Positions 44,563 to 53,680 are shown, counted from the first letter of the stretch. The stretch: DNA of 64,000 nt from Aeromonas lacus (GCF_000764665.1 NZ_JRGM01000130.1:102250-166249); one strand, 5' to 3'. The notes: a model not told the origin generated them from the letters alone. Translations and numbers: made by a program.

Positions 44563-45504
44563 ATGCCAAGCGGATTAAAGAATTCCCGACAGCCTGCCAC
44601 CACTCAATGGTCCATATTGGGTTGCGGTGCTCTCGGCGGCGTTTTTGCCTCCCTGTTGACCCAAAGCGGTCAGTCAACCCGAGTGTTGTTGCGCGAGCAT
44701 CATCAATCCACCCTGCATCCGGGGTTTGATTTCACCTCGCTGGAAGGGCACGTTCAGCTGCTCAATATCGAGCGTGGTTTCGCCAGCAAACCGGGCAAGA
44801 TCAAGCGCCTGCTGGTGATGACCAAAGCCAGTCAGGTGGTGGCCGCACTGGTGCCGCTGGTTGGCAAGCTGGATGCCGGAGTGCCCATCATACTGCTGCA
44901 CAACGGCATGGGGATTGCCGAGCAGGTTGTTGCCATGTTCCCCCACAATCCGGTTATTGCCGGGGTGACCAGCCATGGTGCCATGCAGCTGGGCCATTTC
45001 GTGTTTCGCCACACCGGCAAGGGCGAAACCTGGCTCGGGCCGGTCAATGAAGCCGCCAGGGCACATGCCGCTCTGGCTGACGAACTGGCACTGGCGCTCG
45101 GTCAGGCCGGTTGGGATGAGCAGATTTTGCAGCGTCAGTGGCAAAAGCTGGCTATCAACTGCGCCATCAACCCGCTGACTGCGTTGCACAAGCTGAAAAA
45201 TGGCGAGCTGGCAGGCCCCCGTTTTGCCGATGCACTGCAGCAGGTCTGCGTCGAGGTGGCCGATGTGATGAGCGCACAAGGCATTGTCACGACCGCTGAA
45301 GAGCTGCTGCGCCGGGTGATGACAGTGGTCGAGCTGACCGCCGACAACTACTCCTCCATGTGTCAGGACATGGAGCTGGGTCGAGAGACCGAGATTGAAG
45401 CGATCACCGGATTCCTCCTGGCCAAAGCGGCCGAGCATGGCATCGCGGTACCGGTCAATCAGGGGCTCTATCAGGCGGTCAAAGAGAAGAGTCAGACAGC
45501 CTGA
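44563..45504 (+). CDS. panE: 2-dehydropantoate 2-reductase
   Basis: A 313-aa NADPH enzyme of pantothenate (coenzyme A) synthesis, reducing ketopantoate to pantoate. The Rossmann motif LGCGALGGVFASLL lies near the N-terminus (about residues 19-32); NGMG, the catalytic Lys in KLAINCAINPLTAL, and the C-terminal ENYSSM-like DNYSSMCQDME...TEIEAITG block are present. The protein has a 12-residue N-terminal addition. The order yajQ | panE-yajL matches E. coli. The ribosome site is weak. Confidence 0.92.
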   Translation: MPSGLKNSRQPATTQWSILGCGALGGVFASLLTQSGQSTRVLLREHHQSTLHPGFDFTSLEGHVQLLNIERGFASKPGKIKRLLVMTKASQVVAALVPLVGKLDAGVPIILLHNGMGIAEQVVAMFPHNPVIAGVTSHGAMQLGHFVFRHTGKGETWLGPVNEAARAHAALADELALALGQAGWDEQILQRQWQKLAINCAINPLTALHKLKNGELAGPRFADALQQVCVEVADVMSAQGIVTTAEELLRRVMTVVELTADNYSSMCQDMELGRETEIEAITGFLLAKAAEHGIAVPVNQGLYQAVKEKSQTA

Positions 45505-45535
45505 GTCTGACGAGGTCAACAGCAAGGAGGCAAAG

Positions 45536-46096
45536 ATGAGCGTACTGGTCTTGGTAGCGCCCGGGTCTGAAGAGATCGAGACGGTGGCGATTGTCGATAC
45601 CTTGGTGCGTGCCCAGCTGGAGGTGGTGTTGGCCTCCTGTTGCCCGCTTGGCAAGCGCCAGATCAAGGCATCGCGCGGGGTTAAGCTGGTGGCCGACTGC
45701 CATATCGATGAGCTGGCACCTCGTGATTTCGAGGCTATCGTGGTGCCAGGTGGTCTGCCTGGCAGCGAAGTGATCCGCGATAACCCGCTTGCCATCGAGC
45801 TGCTCAGTGCGCAGGCAAGCGCTGGTCGCTGGCGAGCTGCCATCTGCGCAGCTCCTGCCGTTGTGCTGCACCACCACGGCTTGCTGGATAAGGCTTGCGT
45901 GACTTGTCACCCCGCTTTTCAGGCTCAGTTGCCGGCAACGCAGCTCTCCACCGCTCGGGTCGTAAGGGATGAGATGCATCGCCTGATCACCAGCCAGGGG
46001 CCGGGCAGCGCCATCGAGTTTGCCCTCGAACTGGTGCGGGTGCTGCGTAGTGATGAGCTGGCTGCGGCGGTTGCAGCGCCTATGGTGTTGCCTTAG
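45536..46096 (+). CDS. yajL: DJ-1/PfpI family protein YajL
   Basis: A 186-aa DJ-1 homologue with the nucleophile elbow AAICAAPAVVLHH (Cys near residue 104) and the N-terminal Glu in GSEEIETV. YajL is a covalent chaperone/oxidative stress protein, also reported as a deglycase, although that activity is disputed. AAGGAGG precedes the ATG, 31 bases after panE, so it is cotranscribed. Confidence 0.92.
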   Translation: MSVLVLVAPGSEEIETVAIVDTLVRAQLEVVLASCCPLGKRQIKASRGVKLVADCHIDELAPRDFEAIVVPGGLPGSEVIRDNPLAIELLSAQASAGRWRAAICAAPAVVLHHHGLLDKACVTCHPAFQAQLPATQLSTARVVRDEMHRLITSQGPGSAIEFALELVRVLRSDELAAAVAAPMVLP

Positions 46097-46145
46097 CGAA
46101 GGGTTATCTGCTTCATGAGCCTTTATCTGGGCTTTCATCTTGCCT

Positions 46146-46184
46146 AAAAACGGGCCCCTGCCATATCGGCAGGGGCCCGTTTTT
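46146..46184. terminator. Strong bidirectional terminator after yajL
   Basis: A perfect 17-bp stem AAAAACGGGCCCCTGCC / GGCAGGGGCCCGTTTTT (46146-46162, 46168-46184). Confidence 0.93.
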
Positions 46185-46207
46185 CTATGCCCGGACGATA
46201 ACCCGGG

Positions 46208-46414
46208 TCAGTAGTCGTACTCTTTGCACTGTTTCTCGTTGAACTCGGTGCGCCAGCGGGAGAGCTCTTCCTGCGTACCCAGCTTGTCCCCCTTCTTGAT
46301 GGCTTGTTCCAGTGCTGCGATGCGATCGTAGAGCCAACGGCACTCGGCGGTCGGATTGTTTTTGCCGATCCCGGCGAGCGGCAGCAGACAGAGTCCCAAC
46401 CAGAGGTATTTCAT
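46208..46414 (-). CDS. Small exported hypothetical protein
   Basis: A 68-aa protein with signal peptide KYLWLGLCLLPLAGIG and a short helical, charged body (ECRWLYDRIAALEQAIKKGDKLGTQEELSRWRTEFNEKQCKEYDY). Two cysteines that remain after export could form a disulfide tying a helical hairpin. I do not recognise the family; the layout is DUF1090-like but not convincing. AAGGAG lies eight bases before the ATG at 46414. Confidence 0.65.
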   Translation of the reverse strand: MKYLWLGLCLLPLAGIGKNNPTAECRWLYDRIAALEQAIKKGDKLGTQEELSRWRTEFNEKQCKEYDY

Positions 46415-46526
46415 TGCCAACACTCCTTGTTGCAGTGATTGATGAGGTCTCTTTGGAGTCTAACAGGAACGCAGCCATTGATTGAGATAGAGCTCCTCCT
46501 AGGCTTGCAGTAATATGATGCGATGT

Positions 46527-46542
46527 CTGTTTATTTATACAG
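46527..46542 (+). promoter_or_regulatory. LexA (SOS) box of dinB
   Basis: CTGTTTATTTATACAG is a perfect CTGT-N8-ACAG operator with an A/T-rich centre. It ends four bases before the dinB ATG; a TATGAT -10 (46514-46519) would put it on the transcription start. Confidence 0.9.
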
Positions 46543-46546
46543 TGGT

Positions 46547-47602
46547 ATGCGCAAAATCATCCATATCGACATGGACTGTTTTTTTGCTGCGGTGGAGATG
46601 CGGGATAACCCCGCATTGCGGGAAGTACCGCTGGCGATAGGGGGGGCATCCGAGCGGCGTGGCGTCATTTCGACCTGCAATTATGTTGCCCGCCGCTTTG
46701 GTGTGCGCTCGGCCATGCCCACTGCGCTGGCGAAAAAGCTCTGTCCGCCGCTGGTGCTGTTGCCGGGAAGGATGGCGCTCTACAAGGATATTTCCCGCCA
46801 GCTAAGAGCCATTTTTCATCGCTATACCGATCAGGTGGAGCCCTTGTCGCTGGATGAAGCTTATCTCGATGTCACTCACTGTGGCTGTTGTGGTGGCAGT
46901 GCAACCCTGATGGCCCGGGAGATCCGTCATGCCATCGTCACCGAACTGGGACTGACCGCTTCGGCTGGCGTAGCGCCAAACAAGTTTCTGGCCAAGCTCG
47001 CCTCGGAACAGCGCAAACCGGATGGTCTGTTCATTATCCGCCCTGACGAGGTGGAGGCGTTTACCTGCCTGCTTCCTCTTGGCAAGTTGCCCGGCGTTGG
47101 GCGCAAGACGGCAGAACGGCTGGAGGCGCAAGGTCTGTTCACTTGTGAGGATGCCCGCGCCCTGGCGCCTGAGGAGTTGCAAAGCCGGTTTGGCAAGCTG
47201 GGCGAGATGCTGACGAGCCGCATCTGGGGTCTGGATGAAGAGCCGGTGCAGGCACAGCGGATCCGCAAGACGGTGGGCGTGGAAACCACACTGGCAAGCG
47301 ATCTCTGTGATGAATTGGCCTGCATGGAGGTGCTAAATCGACTGTTGCCCGAGCTGGAGCGCCGCTTCCAGCAGGTCTGCCCGGCAGAACAGCTCATGGG
47401 GCAGGGGATCAAGCTCAAATTTGCCGATTTTCACCAGACAACAGTTTATCGCAGTCAGGGAGGATATCAGGCCGAGTTGTTTATACCCTTATTAAAAGAG
47501 GGGTTGCTGCGTTCGCAAGGGCGATCGGTGCGTCTACTGGGGTTGGTGGTAGGTTTGCCGAAAGAGGGAGAAGTTAACCAACTATCGCTGGATTTGCTCT
47601 GA
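46547..47602 (+). CDS. dinB: DNA polymerase IV
   Basis: A 351-aa Y-family translesion polymerase. Catalytic acidic residues lie in IIHIDMDCFFAAVE and LSLDEAYLDVT; the steric-gate Phe is in DCFFAAVE. HhH segments include LPGVGRKTAERLE. The C-terminal QLSLDLL is a beta-clamp-binding motif. The ATG at 46547 aligns with E. coli DinB; an upstream in-frame ATG at 46523 overlaps the LexA box and is rejected. It copies past N2-dG adducts and alkylation damage, in keeping with SOS control. Confidence 0.95.
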   Translation: MRKIIHIDMDCFFAAVEMRDNPALREVPLAIGGASERRGVISTCNYVARRFGVRSAMPTALAKKLCPPLVLLPGRMALYKDISRQLRAIFHRYTDQVEPLSLDEAYLDVTHCGCCGGSATLMAREIRHAIVTELGLTASAGVAPNKFLAKLASEQRKPDGLFIIRPDEVEAFTCLLPLGKLPGVGRKTAERLEAQGLFTCEDARALAPEELQSRFGKLGEMLTSRIWGLDEEPVQAQRIRKTVGVETTLASDLCDELACMEVLNRLLPELERRFQQVCPAEQLMGQGIKLKFADFHQTTVYRSQGGYQAELFIPLLKEGLLRSQGRSVRLLGLVVGLPKEGEVNQLSLDLL

Positions 47603-47607
47603 GATAG

Positions 47608-47634
47608 TTAAGTTTTTGTTTATAAAGTCGATAA
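47608..47634 (+). promoter_or_regulatory. Sigma28 (FliA) promoter of the chemoreceptor gene
   Basis: TTAAGTTT (47608-47615), 11 bases, GTCGATAA (47627-47634): 14 of 16 positions match TAAAGTTT-N11-GCCGATAA with exact spacing, 36 bases before the start codon. Confidence 0.85.
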
Positions 47635-47669
47635 ACTATCCATATCGCTATGACGTTAGGAATATTGGC

Positions 47670-49811
47670 ATGAGTGCTCTTTCTGTCCAGGGTCGGATCA
47701 CCCTGATTGCCGGTTGTTGTTTGTTGGTTACCGCTGCCGCTCTGGTTGCTTCATCTCTTTACAATGCCAACAAGATGCAGGAGCAAGTGCGACAAGCAAC
47801 AATGCACGAGGCACAGCAATCGGCAGAAAACTGGATGAAAGCGATGGGTGCGGAGCAGGCTGCCAAGGTGACCAGTTATCTGGACGAGGCCTATTTCCGG
47901 GCGACTCTGCTCGCTGAAAATGTGCTGTTCCAGCGCAAGAATGCGGCAGACAACTTTGTCCATTCCGAGGCGCTACGTGGCGCCATCAACCAGCAGCTGC
48001 ACGATGCCGCGGCCTCATCCACCAATTTGCTCGGTGTCTATGCAGTGTTTGAACCCGATCAGCTGGACGGGGAGGACAGCAACTATCAGGGCTCCAGCGA
48101 TATTGGCTCCAATGATAAAGGGCGTTTCTCCACCTATTGGGCCTATGACAACGGCAAGCTGGTGCCTGAAGTGCAAAACGAGGATGTGCTGGCTGACGAA
48201 ACACCGACCGCATCTGGCGGCGTTGAAAACGAGTGGTATCGTTGCAGCATCCGTACCAAGGCGCTCTGCCTGCTTGAACCATATCTGGATGATGTCGGCG
48301 ATAAAAAGGTTCTGATCACGTCGGTGAGCACCCCTCTGCTGGATAACGGCAACTTGCTGGGGATGGTTGGCGTCGATATCTCTTTGACTGCGTTGCAAAA
48401 TCTGGTTTCTGCGATGGACAAGGAGCTCTATGACGGCAAAGGCAGGATTTTGCTGGTCAGCCATGAAGGGCGTGTGGCAGGGGCTGATCAATTCGATGTC
48501 ACTCTGGGGCGAGCGCTGGATCAGAAGTATCAGGGGTTGGCTGCTGACCTGAAAGGGTGGCTCAACCAAGGGCAGGAGCTGAGCCGCTGGAGCAGCGACG
48601 GCTCCATACTGCAAACCTTTGTCCCCGTGACCATGCGTGGTACCGATCGCAAGTGGGGCATCTATATCGAATTGCCCCGAGCCGTGGTGCTGGCATCGGC
48701 ACAGCAGCTGCAAGAGGATCTCGCCAGTGAATCGAGCCGCAGCGTCGCCACCCAGCTTGGGATTGGTGCGCTTATCTCCTTGCTGGCCTTGAGCTTTATC
48801 TGGCTGATGGCCCGTCAAATCGTTGCCCCCATCCGTGCCGTGGTTGCCCGACTCAAGGATATTGCCACTGGTGAAGGGGACTTGACCCAACGCATCGAAA
48901 TCCATCGTCAGGACGAGATCGGCGAGCTGGCCAAGTGGTTCAACAGCTTTCTCAACAAACTGCAATCGACCATCAGTCAGGTCATCGCCACGGTAGAAGG
49001 AACCCGTACCAGCGCCGAGCAGGCGGCGCATGTCGCCGAGCGTACCAGCACCGGCATGCAGACCCAGTATCAGGAGGTCGATCTGGTCGCTACGGCCTTT
49101 GAAGAGCTCAGCGCAACAGCTCTGCAGGTCTCTGGTAACGCCTCCTCGGCGGTTGCTGCGGCCAATGAAACCGACGCAGCTGCCCAAGAGGGCAAGTATG
49201 TTGTGGCCGATACCCAGGAGGCGATGCGCAAGCTGATGGCCATCATCAACAACGCGCTGCCGGTGGTTGAGCGGCTCTCCGCCAACAGTGACAATATCAA
49301 CGATATTCTCACCGTGATCCAGGGCATTGCGGAGCAGACCAACCTGTTGGCGCTCAATGCGGCCATCGAGGCTGCTCGGGCCGGTGAACAGGGCCGTGGT
49401 TTTGCCGTGGTGGCGGACGAGGTGCGCAATCTGGCGGGACGAACCCAGAATGCGATTGTCGAGATCCAGAAATTGATCAGCGAGCTGCAGTCCGGCACCG
49501 GGGCCGTGGTCAAGGCGATCCACGATGGTCATGGTCAGGCTGACCAGACCCTTGGCAAGGTCGATCTTTCGGTGCGGGTGTTGGAGCAGATCATCCAGTC
49601 TGTCTCCACCATCCACCAGATGAACGAGCAGATTGCCCGGGCGGCGCAGGAGCAGAGCCGGGTAGCTGACGAGATCAATCGCAACGTCAGCAACATTCGC
49701 GATGTGAGCCACACCATTCGCGCCGAGGCGGCGACTTCCGCCGAAAACGGTCGTGAGTTGTCGGCACTGGCCGACAAGCAGCAGCAACTGGTGGGTCAGT
49801 TCAAGGTGTAG
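47670..49811 (+). CDS. Methyl-accepting chemotaxis protein with Cache-type sensor domain
   Basis: A 713-aa chemoreceptor: TM1 at about residues 10-32, a periplasmic domain of about 330 residues with dCache features (YWAYDNGKLVPEVQNED, WYRCSIRTKALCLLEPYLDDVGDKKVLITSVSTPLLDNGNLLGMVGVDISL), TM2 near 375-395 (IGALISLLALSFIWLMA), HAMP, and the signalling hairpin [20 protein letters not shown]. Such sensors often bind amino acids or small acids. AGGAA precedes the ATG at 47670. Its sigma28 promoter ties it to the flagellar regulon. Confidence 0.92.
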   Translation: MSALSVQGRITLIAGCCLLVTAAALVASSLYNANKMQEQVRQATMHEAQQSAENWMKAMGAEQAAKVTSYLDEAYFRATLLAENVLFQRKNAADNFVHSEALRGAINQQLHDAAASSTNLLGVYAVFEPDQLDGEDSNYQGSSDIGSNDKGRFSTYWAYDNGKLVPEVQNEDVLADETPTASGGVENEWYRCSIRTKALCLLEPYLDDVGDKKVLITSVSTPLLDNGNLLGMVGVDISLTALQNLVSAMDKELYDGKGRILLVSHEGRVAGADQFDVTLGRALDQKYQGLAADLKGWLNQGQELSRWSSDGSILQTFVPVTMRGTDRKWGIYIELPRAVVLASAQQLQEDLASESSRSVATQLGIGALISLLALSFIWLMARQIVAPIRAVVARLKDIATGEGDLTQRIEIHRQDEIGELAKWFNSFLNKLQSTISQVIATVEGTRTSAEQAAHVAERTSTGMQTQYQEVDLVATAFEELSATALQVSGNASSAVAAANETDAAAQEGKYVVADTQEAMRKLMAIINNALPVVERLSANSDNINDILTVIQGIAEQTNLLALNAAIEAARAGEQGRGFAVVADEVRNLAGRTQNAIVEIQKLISELQSGTGAVVKAIHDGHGQADQTLGKVDLSVRVLEQIIQSVSTIHQMNEQIARAAQEQSRVADEINRNVSNIRDVSHTIRAEAATSAENGRELSALADKQQQLVGQFKV

Positions 49812-49818
49812 GGGAATG

Positions 49819-50008
49819 AAAAAAGGCGCCATCCGACAGGAGGCGCCAAACACATTCAGATGACAGACTGGGTCAAATCGATAAGATTTAAACCCCTCTT
49901 CCCGCAGAGGAAGAAACACAACACCACAATCACAGTCGAACGACTCACGAAAAACCCATGCAAACCAACATGTAGTAGAAAATGTGAGCCATATGGCGAC
50001 TGATTGCT
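49819..50008 (-). ncRNA. gcvB: GcvB small RNA
   Basis: A minus-strand RNA of about 190 nt, divergent from gcvA exactly as in enterobacteria. A G/U-rich, C/A-poor stretch (TTGTGGTGTTGTGTTTC, within 49932-49913) corresponds to the R1 seed of GcvB, which pairs with many ABC-transporter mRNAs; a CCCAGTCTGTC segment resembles the later part of GcvB. It ends in a GGCGCCTCC...GGATGGCGCC hairpin (49847-49825) with T6. A promoter is correctly placed. The 5' end is estimated. Confidence 0.87.
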
Positions 50009-50014
50009 GGGCGA

Positions 50015-50043
50015 ATTATGTTTATTCACTGGTCGACCCGCAA
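50015..50043 (-). promoter_or_regulatory. Promoter of gcvB
   Basis: On the minus strand TTGCGG (50043-50038), a 17-base spacer, then CATAAT (50020-50015). Transcription would begin near 50008. gcvA starts at 50095 on the other strand, so GcvA can bind between them. Confidence 0.65.
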
Positions 50044-50094
50044 CCGACAAATTATAATGCGCCCCATTAGAAAAACTCATCGTCGGCTGGTGTC

Positions 50095-51015
50095 ATGTCT
50101 CGTCGTTTACCCCCGCTCAATGCCCTCAAGGCGTTCGAAGCTGCGGCTCGTCACTTAAGCTTTACCCGGGCTGCGGAAGAGCTGTTCGTTACCCAGGCTG
50201 CCATCAGTCATCAGATCAAGGCGCTGGAGGAGTATCTTGGCATCAAGCTGTTCCGCCGCAAGAACCGCTCTCTGCTGTTGACGGAAGAGGGGCAGGGCTA
50301 CTTCCTCGATATCAAGGATATCTTCGCCTCCATTTCGGAAGCGACCGACAAGCTGCTGGCGCGCAGCGCCAAAGGGGCGCTGACGGTGAGCCTGCAGCCG
50401 AGTTTTGCCATCCAGTGGCTGGTGCCGCGGCTGGTGAAGTTCAGCGAGCGCCATCCCGACATCGATGTGCGGATCAAGGCGGTCGATCTGGATGAAGGCT
50501 CCCTGACCGATGATGTTGATGTGGCGATCTACTACGGCCGCGGCAACTGGCCGGGTCTGCGCTCGGACAAGCTTCACACCGAATACCTGATCCCCGTCTG
50601 CTCCCCCTTGCTGCTGACTGGCCCGAAGCCACTGCGCACTCCGCAGGATCTGACCTTGCACACTCTGTTGCACGACACTTCCCGCCGCGACTGGAAGGCG
50701 TGGTTCCGCCAGCTCGATATCGATGCGCCCAACGTCAATCAGGGCCCCATCTTCAGCCACTCCACCATGGTGATCCAGGCGGCGATCCACGGTCAGGGAG
50801 TGGCACTTGGCCACAGCGTGCTGGCTCAGCCCGAGATTGAGGCTGGCCGCCTCATCTGTCCGTTCGAGCAGGTGCTGGTGAGCAAAAATGCCTTCTATCT
50901 GGTTTGTCAGGAGCAGCAGTCTGATCAGGGCAAGATCGTAGCCTTTCGCGACTGGATGCTGGAGCTGGTGGAGCAGGAAGAGGCCCGCCGCAGAGCGCGA
51001 CTCGCCGATGCATGA
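50095..51015 (+). CDS. gcvA: LysR-type glycine cleavage regulator GcvA
   Basis: A 306-aa LysR regulator whose HTH (PPLNALKAFEAAARHLSFTRAAEELFVTQAAISHQIKALEEYLGIKLFRR) and C-terminal domain match GcvA, the activator/repressor of the glycine cleavage operon and activator of gcvB. The divergent GcvB RNA confirms the name. A plus-strand TATAAT lies at 50053-50058. The last eight bases overlap the next gene. Confidence 0.92.
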   Translation: MSRRLPPLNALKAFEAAARHLSFTRAAEELFVTQAAISHQIKALEEYLGIKLFRRKNRSLLLTEEGQGYFLDIKDIFASISEATDKLLARSAKGALTVSLQPSFAIQWLVPRLVKFSERHPDIDVRIKAVDLDEGSLTDDVDVAIYYGRGNWPGLRSDKLHTEYLIPVCSPLLLTGPKPLRTPQDLTLHTLLHDTSRRDWKAWFRQLDIDAPNVNQGPIFSHSTMVIQAAIHGQGVALGHSVLAQPEIEAGRLICPFEQVLVSKNAFYLVCQEQQSDQGKIVAFRDWMLELVEQEEARRRARLADA

Positions 51016-51646
51016 GGTGATCCGTGAGGGGGCAGTTGATGCCCCCGTTCGCATTTTATTGGCACATGGTGCCGGCGCCGGAATGGAACATACCTTTCTC
51101 GCCGAGCTGTCGCGCCTGCTGGCCGGGCCGGATATCGAGGTGGTGCGCTTCAACTTTCCCTATATGAGCAAGCGAGCTCTGGATGGCAAGCGTCGCCCGC
51201 CAGACCGACAACCCGTCTTGCTTGCCCACTGGCGCGAGGTGGTGCGGGAATTTGCCCATCCCCGGCTGTTTCTGGCTGGCAAGTCGATGGGAGGGCGGAT
51301 GGCGGCCGAGATCAGTGACGAGATCTATTGCGAGATGAATGCTGCAGGTTTGCTCATTCTCGGGTATCCTTTCCACCCCCCGGCCAGGCCCGACCGTTGG
51401 CGGGGTGAGGTACTCAAGCAGATCAAGACGCCGACCCTGCTGCTGCAAGGGGAGCGCGACACTTTCGGTTCTCGCGTCGAACTGGCCGATTTTCCTTTCT
51501 CATCCGCCGTATCGGTCCACTGGCTGACCGATGGTGATCATGGTTTCAAGCCGAGAAAGAGTAGTGGTCTTTGCGAGCAGGATAATCTGCAACAGGCCGC
51601 CAGCCGGATACGGCAATTCATTGGTGCCTTGCCGGCGCCGGTTTGA
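51008..51646 (+). CDS. Alpha/beta-hydrolase family protein (KANL3/Tex30-like)
   Basis: A 212-aa small alpha/beta hydrolase. The N-terminal oxyanion segment is LLAHGAGAGMEHTFL; the nucleophile elbow is AGKSMGGRMA; acid and base are likely the Asp in LLQGERDTFG and the His in DGDHGFKPRKS. Its short form matches bacterial members of the KANL3/Tex30 group, with no known substrate. Its start overlaps gcvA by eight bases. Confidence 0.82.
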   Translation: MHEVIREGAVDAPVRILLAHGAGAGMEHTFLAELSRLLAGPDIEVVRFNFPYMSKRALDGKRRPPDRQPVLLAHWREVVREFAHPRLFLAGKSMGGRMAAEISDEIYCEMNAAGLLILGYPFHPPARPDRWRGEVLKQIKTPTLLLQGERDTFGSRVELADFPFSSAVSVHWLTDGDHGFKPRKSSGLCEQDNLQQAASRIRQFIGALPAPV

Positions 51647-51677
51647 CGCGTCGGGGAATTACAGAAGGAGAGTCAGG

Positions 51678-52064
51678 ATGAGTATCCATCGACACTGGCT
51701 GGTACTGGCCAGTTTTTTCGGGCTGACGGCAACCATGCTGGGGGCTTACGGCGCCCACGGACTGGCCGCCACCGGCATTGCTCCCGAGCGTCTGGCGGCC
51801 TTTAATACCGCCGTGCAGTATCAGTTTTTTCACGCATTGGCCCTGTTGGTACTGGGTTGGTGCGGGGTGCGCAGCAAGGTGATTACCGTTGCCGGCACCG
51901 CATTTGTGCTGGGGATCCTGGGATTCTCCGGCAGTATTTACGCCATGGTGCTGCTTGGCAGCAAAGGGCTGGGGCTCATTACCCCGGCCGGTGGCCTCTG
52001 TTTTATGTTGGGATGGGCGGCTCTTATTTGGGCTGGCTGTCGTCTTGGAGGAAAAAATGAATAA
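51678..52064 (+). CDS. ygdD: DUF423 membrane protein YgdD
   Basis: A 128-aa protein of four helices with the DUF423 signature ([53 protein letters not shown]). The function is unknown, but the order gcvA-ygdD-rlmM is kept from E. coli. AGGAGA precedes the ATG at 51678. It overlaps rlmM by eight bases. Confidence 0.9.
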   Translation: MSIHRHWLVLASFFGLTATMLGAYGAHGLAATGIAPERLAAFNTAVQYQFFHALALLVLGWCGVRSKVITVAGTAFVLGILGFSGSIYAMVLLGSKGLGLITPAGGLCFMLGWAALIWAGCRLGGKNE

Positions 52065-53151
52065 TCTGCTGCTTTATTGCCGCCCCGGTTTTGAGAAAGA
52101 GGCGGCTGCAGAGATCACCGAGCGTGCCGGTAACATGCAGTGCTACGGTTTCGCACGGGTCAAGGACGACAGTGGTTATGTGATATTCGAACTGTATGAC
52201 GAGGAGCAGGCGGATCTGCTGGCTCGCAAGCTGCCATTCCGCGAGCTTATTTTTATCCGTCAGATGCTGGTGGTCACCCACGACCTGAAGGATCTGGATG
52301 TTGCGGATCGGATCACCCCCATCATCGACGCTGTTCGCGAATACACCATTTGTGGCGATTTGCGGGTAGAGACCGCTGACACCAACGAAGCGAAAGAGCT
52401 GTCGGCCTTCTGCCGCAAGTTCACCGTGCCGCTGCGTCAGGCGCTGCGCAACAACGAGATCCTCACCAAGAAGGAGACTCCGAACCGCCCGGTGTTCCAC
52501 GCCTTCTTCATGGCCAATGATCACGTGCTGCTGGGTTACTCCTACTCCTTCAACAACTCCGGATTCCACATGGGGATCCCGCGTCTGCGCTTCCCGGCCG
52601 ATGCGCCGAGCCGCTCCAGCCTCAAGCTGGAAGAGGCGTTTTACGTGTTCGTGCCGCGAGAAGAGTGGGATACGCGTCTCTGCTCCGGCCTGAAGGCGGT
52701 GGATCTGGGCGCCTGCCCGGGTGGCTGGACCTATCAGCTGGTGCGCCGTGGCATGATGGTGACGGCGGTCGACAACGGCATGATGGCGCAATCTCTGATG
52801 GATACCGGTCAGGTCAAACATGTGCGCGATGACGGCTTTGTCTGGCGTCCGAGCAAGAAGAACACCTACTGGCTGGTATGCGACATGGTCGATAAACCGG
52901 CGCGTGTCGTTCACATGATTGCGGACTGGTTCCGGGAGAATGATTGCCAGGAGGCGATGTTCAACCTCAAGCTGCCGATGAAGAAGCGTTATGCCGAATC
53001 GGTGCACAATATCGAGGTATTGCGTGAGATGCTCAAGGAGATCGACAACGCGTTCGTGATCCAGGCCAAGCAGCTCTACCACGATCGTGAAGAGATCACC
53101 GTGCATGTCTACAACAAGTACTGGGTTTCCAAGCTGCAGCCCAAGGTCTGA
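52057..53151 (+). CDS. rlmM: 23S rRNA (cytidine2498-2'-O)-methyltransferase RlmM
   Basis: A 364-aa enzyme with an N-terminal THUMP-like region and a Rossmann methyltransferase core: [18 protein letters not shown] (SAM loop), VCDMVDKP and LKLPMKKRY, with the K-D-K-E catalytic tetrad positions expected for 2'-O-methylation of C2498. GGAGG precedes the ATG at 52057. Confidence 0.95.
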   Translation: MNNLLLYCRPGFEKEAAAEITERAGNMQCYGFARVKDDSGYVIFELYDEEQADLLARKLPFRELIFIRQMLVVTHDLKDLDVADRITPIIDAVREYTICGDLRVETADTNEAKELSAFCRKFTVPLRQALRNNEILTKKETPNRPVFHAFFMANDHVLLGYSYSFNNSGFHMGIPRLRFPADAPSRSSLKLEEAFYVFVPREEWDTRLCSGLKAVDLGACPGGWTYQLVRRGMMVTAVDNGMMAQSLMDTGQVKHVRDDGFVWRPSKKNTYWLVCDMVDKPARVVHMIADWFRENDCQEAMFNLKLPMKKRYAESVHNIEVLREMLKEIDNAFVIQAKQLYHDREEITVHVYNKYWVSKLQPKV

Positions 53152-53177
53152 TAGACAGAGCGCACATCCGAGATAGT

Positions 53178-53209
53178 AAAAGACCGGCGAGGAAACTCAC
53201 CGGTCTTTT
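53178..53209. terminator. Bidirectional terminator after rlmM
   Basis: AAAAGACCGG / CCGGTCTTTT (53178-53187, 53200-53209) with an inner GAG-GAAA-CTC hairpin. Confidence 0.9.
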
Positions 53210-53224
53210 GCTATCTTTCACTGG

Positions 53225-53680
53225 CTAGAAGCGATAATCGACGCGCAGGGAGGATTCGTCATTGGTTACTTTCAGTTCGATCTCGAGGGGAATGCTCTTG
53301 TCGACCGGATTGAGTTGCAGCTTTACCCCGTTGCCTCTCAGTTTGATCGCCGTATTCATGGTGCCGGTTCTGAACTTGACCTTGGGTTTGTAGCGTTCGA
53401 AAGAGAGGCTGACACCCTTTTCCAGAGTGAGATTGAGCTGCGGGTAGGAGGTGATCTGCTGGTTGCCGTAGTTGTCGGTGGTGACTTCGATGCCGAACGA
53501 GAGCGGTTTGGGAGCTTTGAGCAGATCGTTGGTATCCAACGTAGAGCGCCACACTTCGCGACTGGTCAGTGCCTGCTGGCGCGGGAGCATGGCCCCCGGA
53601 TTGGTGCTGTTTTCCAATGCGACAGCCCGGTCAGTCAAAAGCAACAACCCTGTCAAAAATACCATTCCGGTAGTACGCAT
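53225..53680 (-). CDS. Hypothetical exported protein
   Basis: A 151-aa protein with signal peptide RTTGMVFLTGLLLLTDRAVA, then a beta-rich body (LSFGIEVTTDNYGNQQITSYPQLNLTLEKGVSLSFERYKPKVKFRTGTMNTAIKLRG...) ending VDYRF. The ending resembles an outer-membrane barrel strand, but the protein is too short to be sure. I do not recognise a family. The ATG at 53680 is preceded by GGGAGGGT; an ATG nine codons earlier has none. Confidence 0.65.
   Translation of the reverse strand: MRTTGMVFLTGLLLLTDRAVALENSTNPGAMLPRQQALTSREVWRSTLDTNDLLKAPKPLSFGIEVTTDNYGNQQITSYPQLNLTLEKGVSLSFERYKPKVKFRTGTMNTAIKLRGNGVKLQLNPVDKSIPLEIELKVTNDESSLRVDYRF

Noticed and set aside
49856..50080. 74-codon frame on the minus strand before gcvA
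   Set aside because: It runs through the GcvB RNA, its promoter and seed; no ribosome site and no protein family signal.
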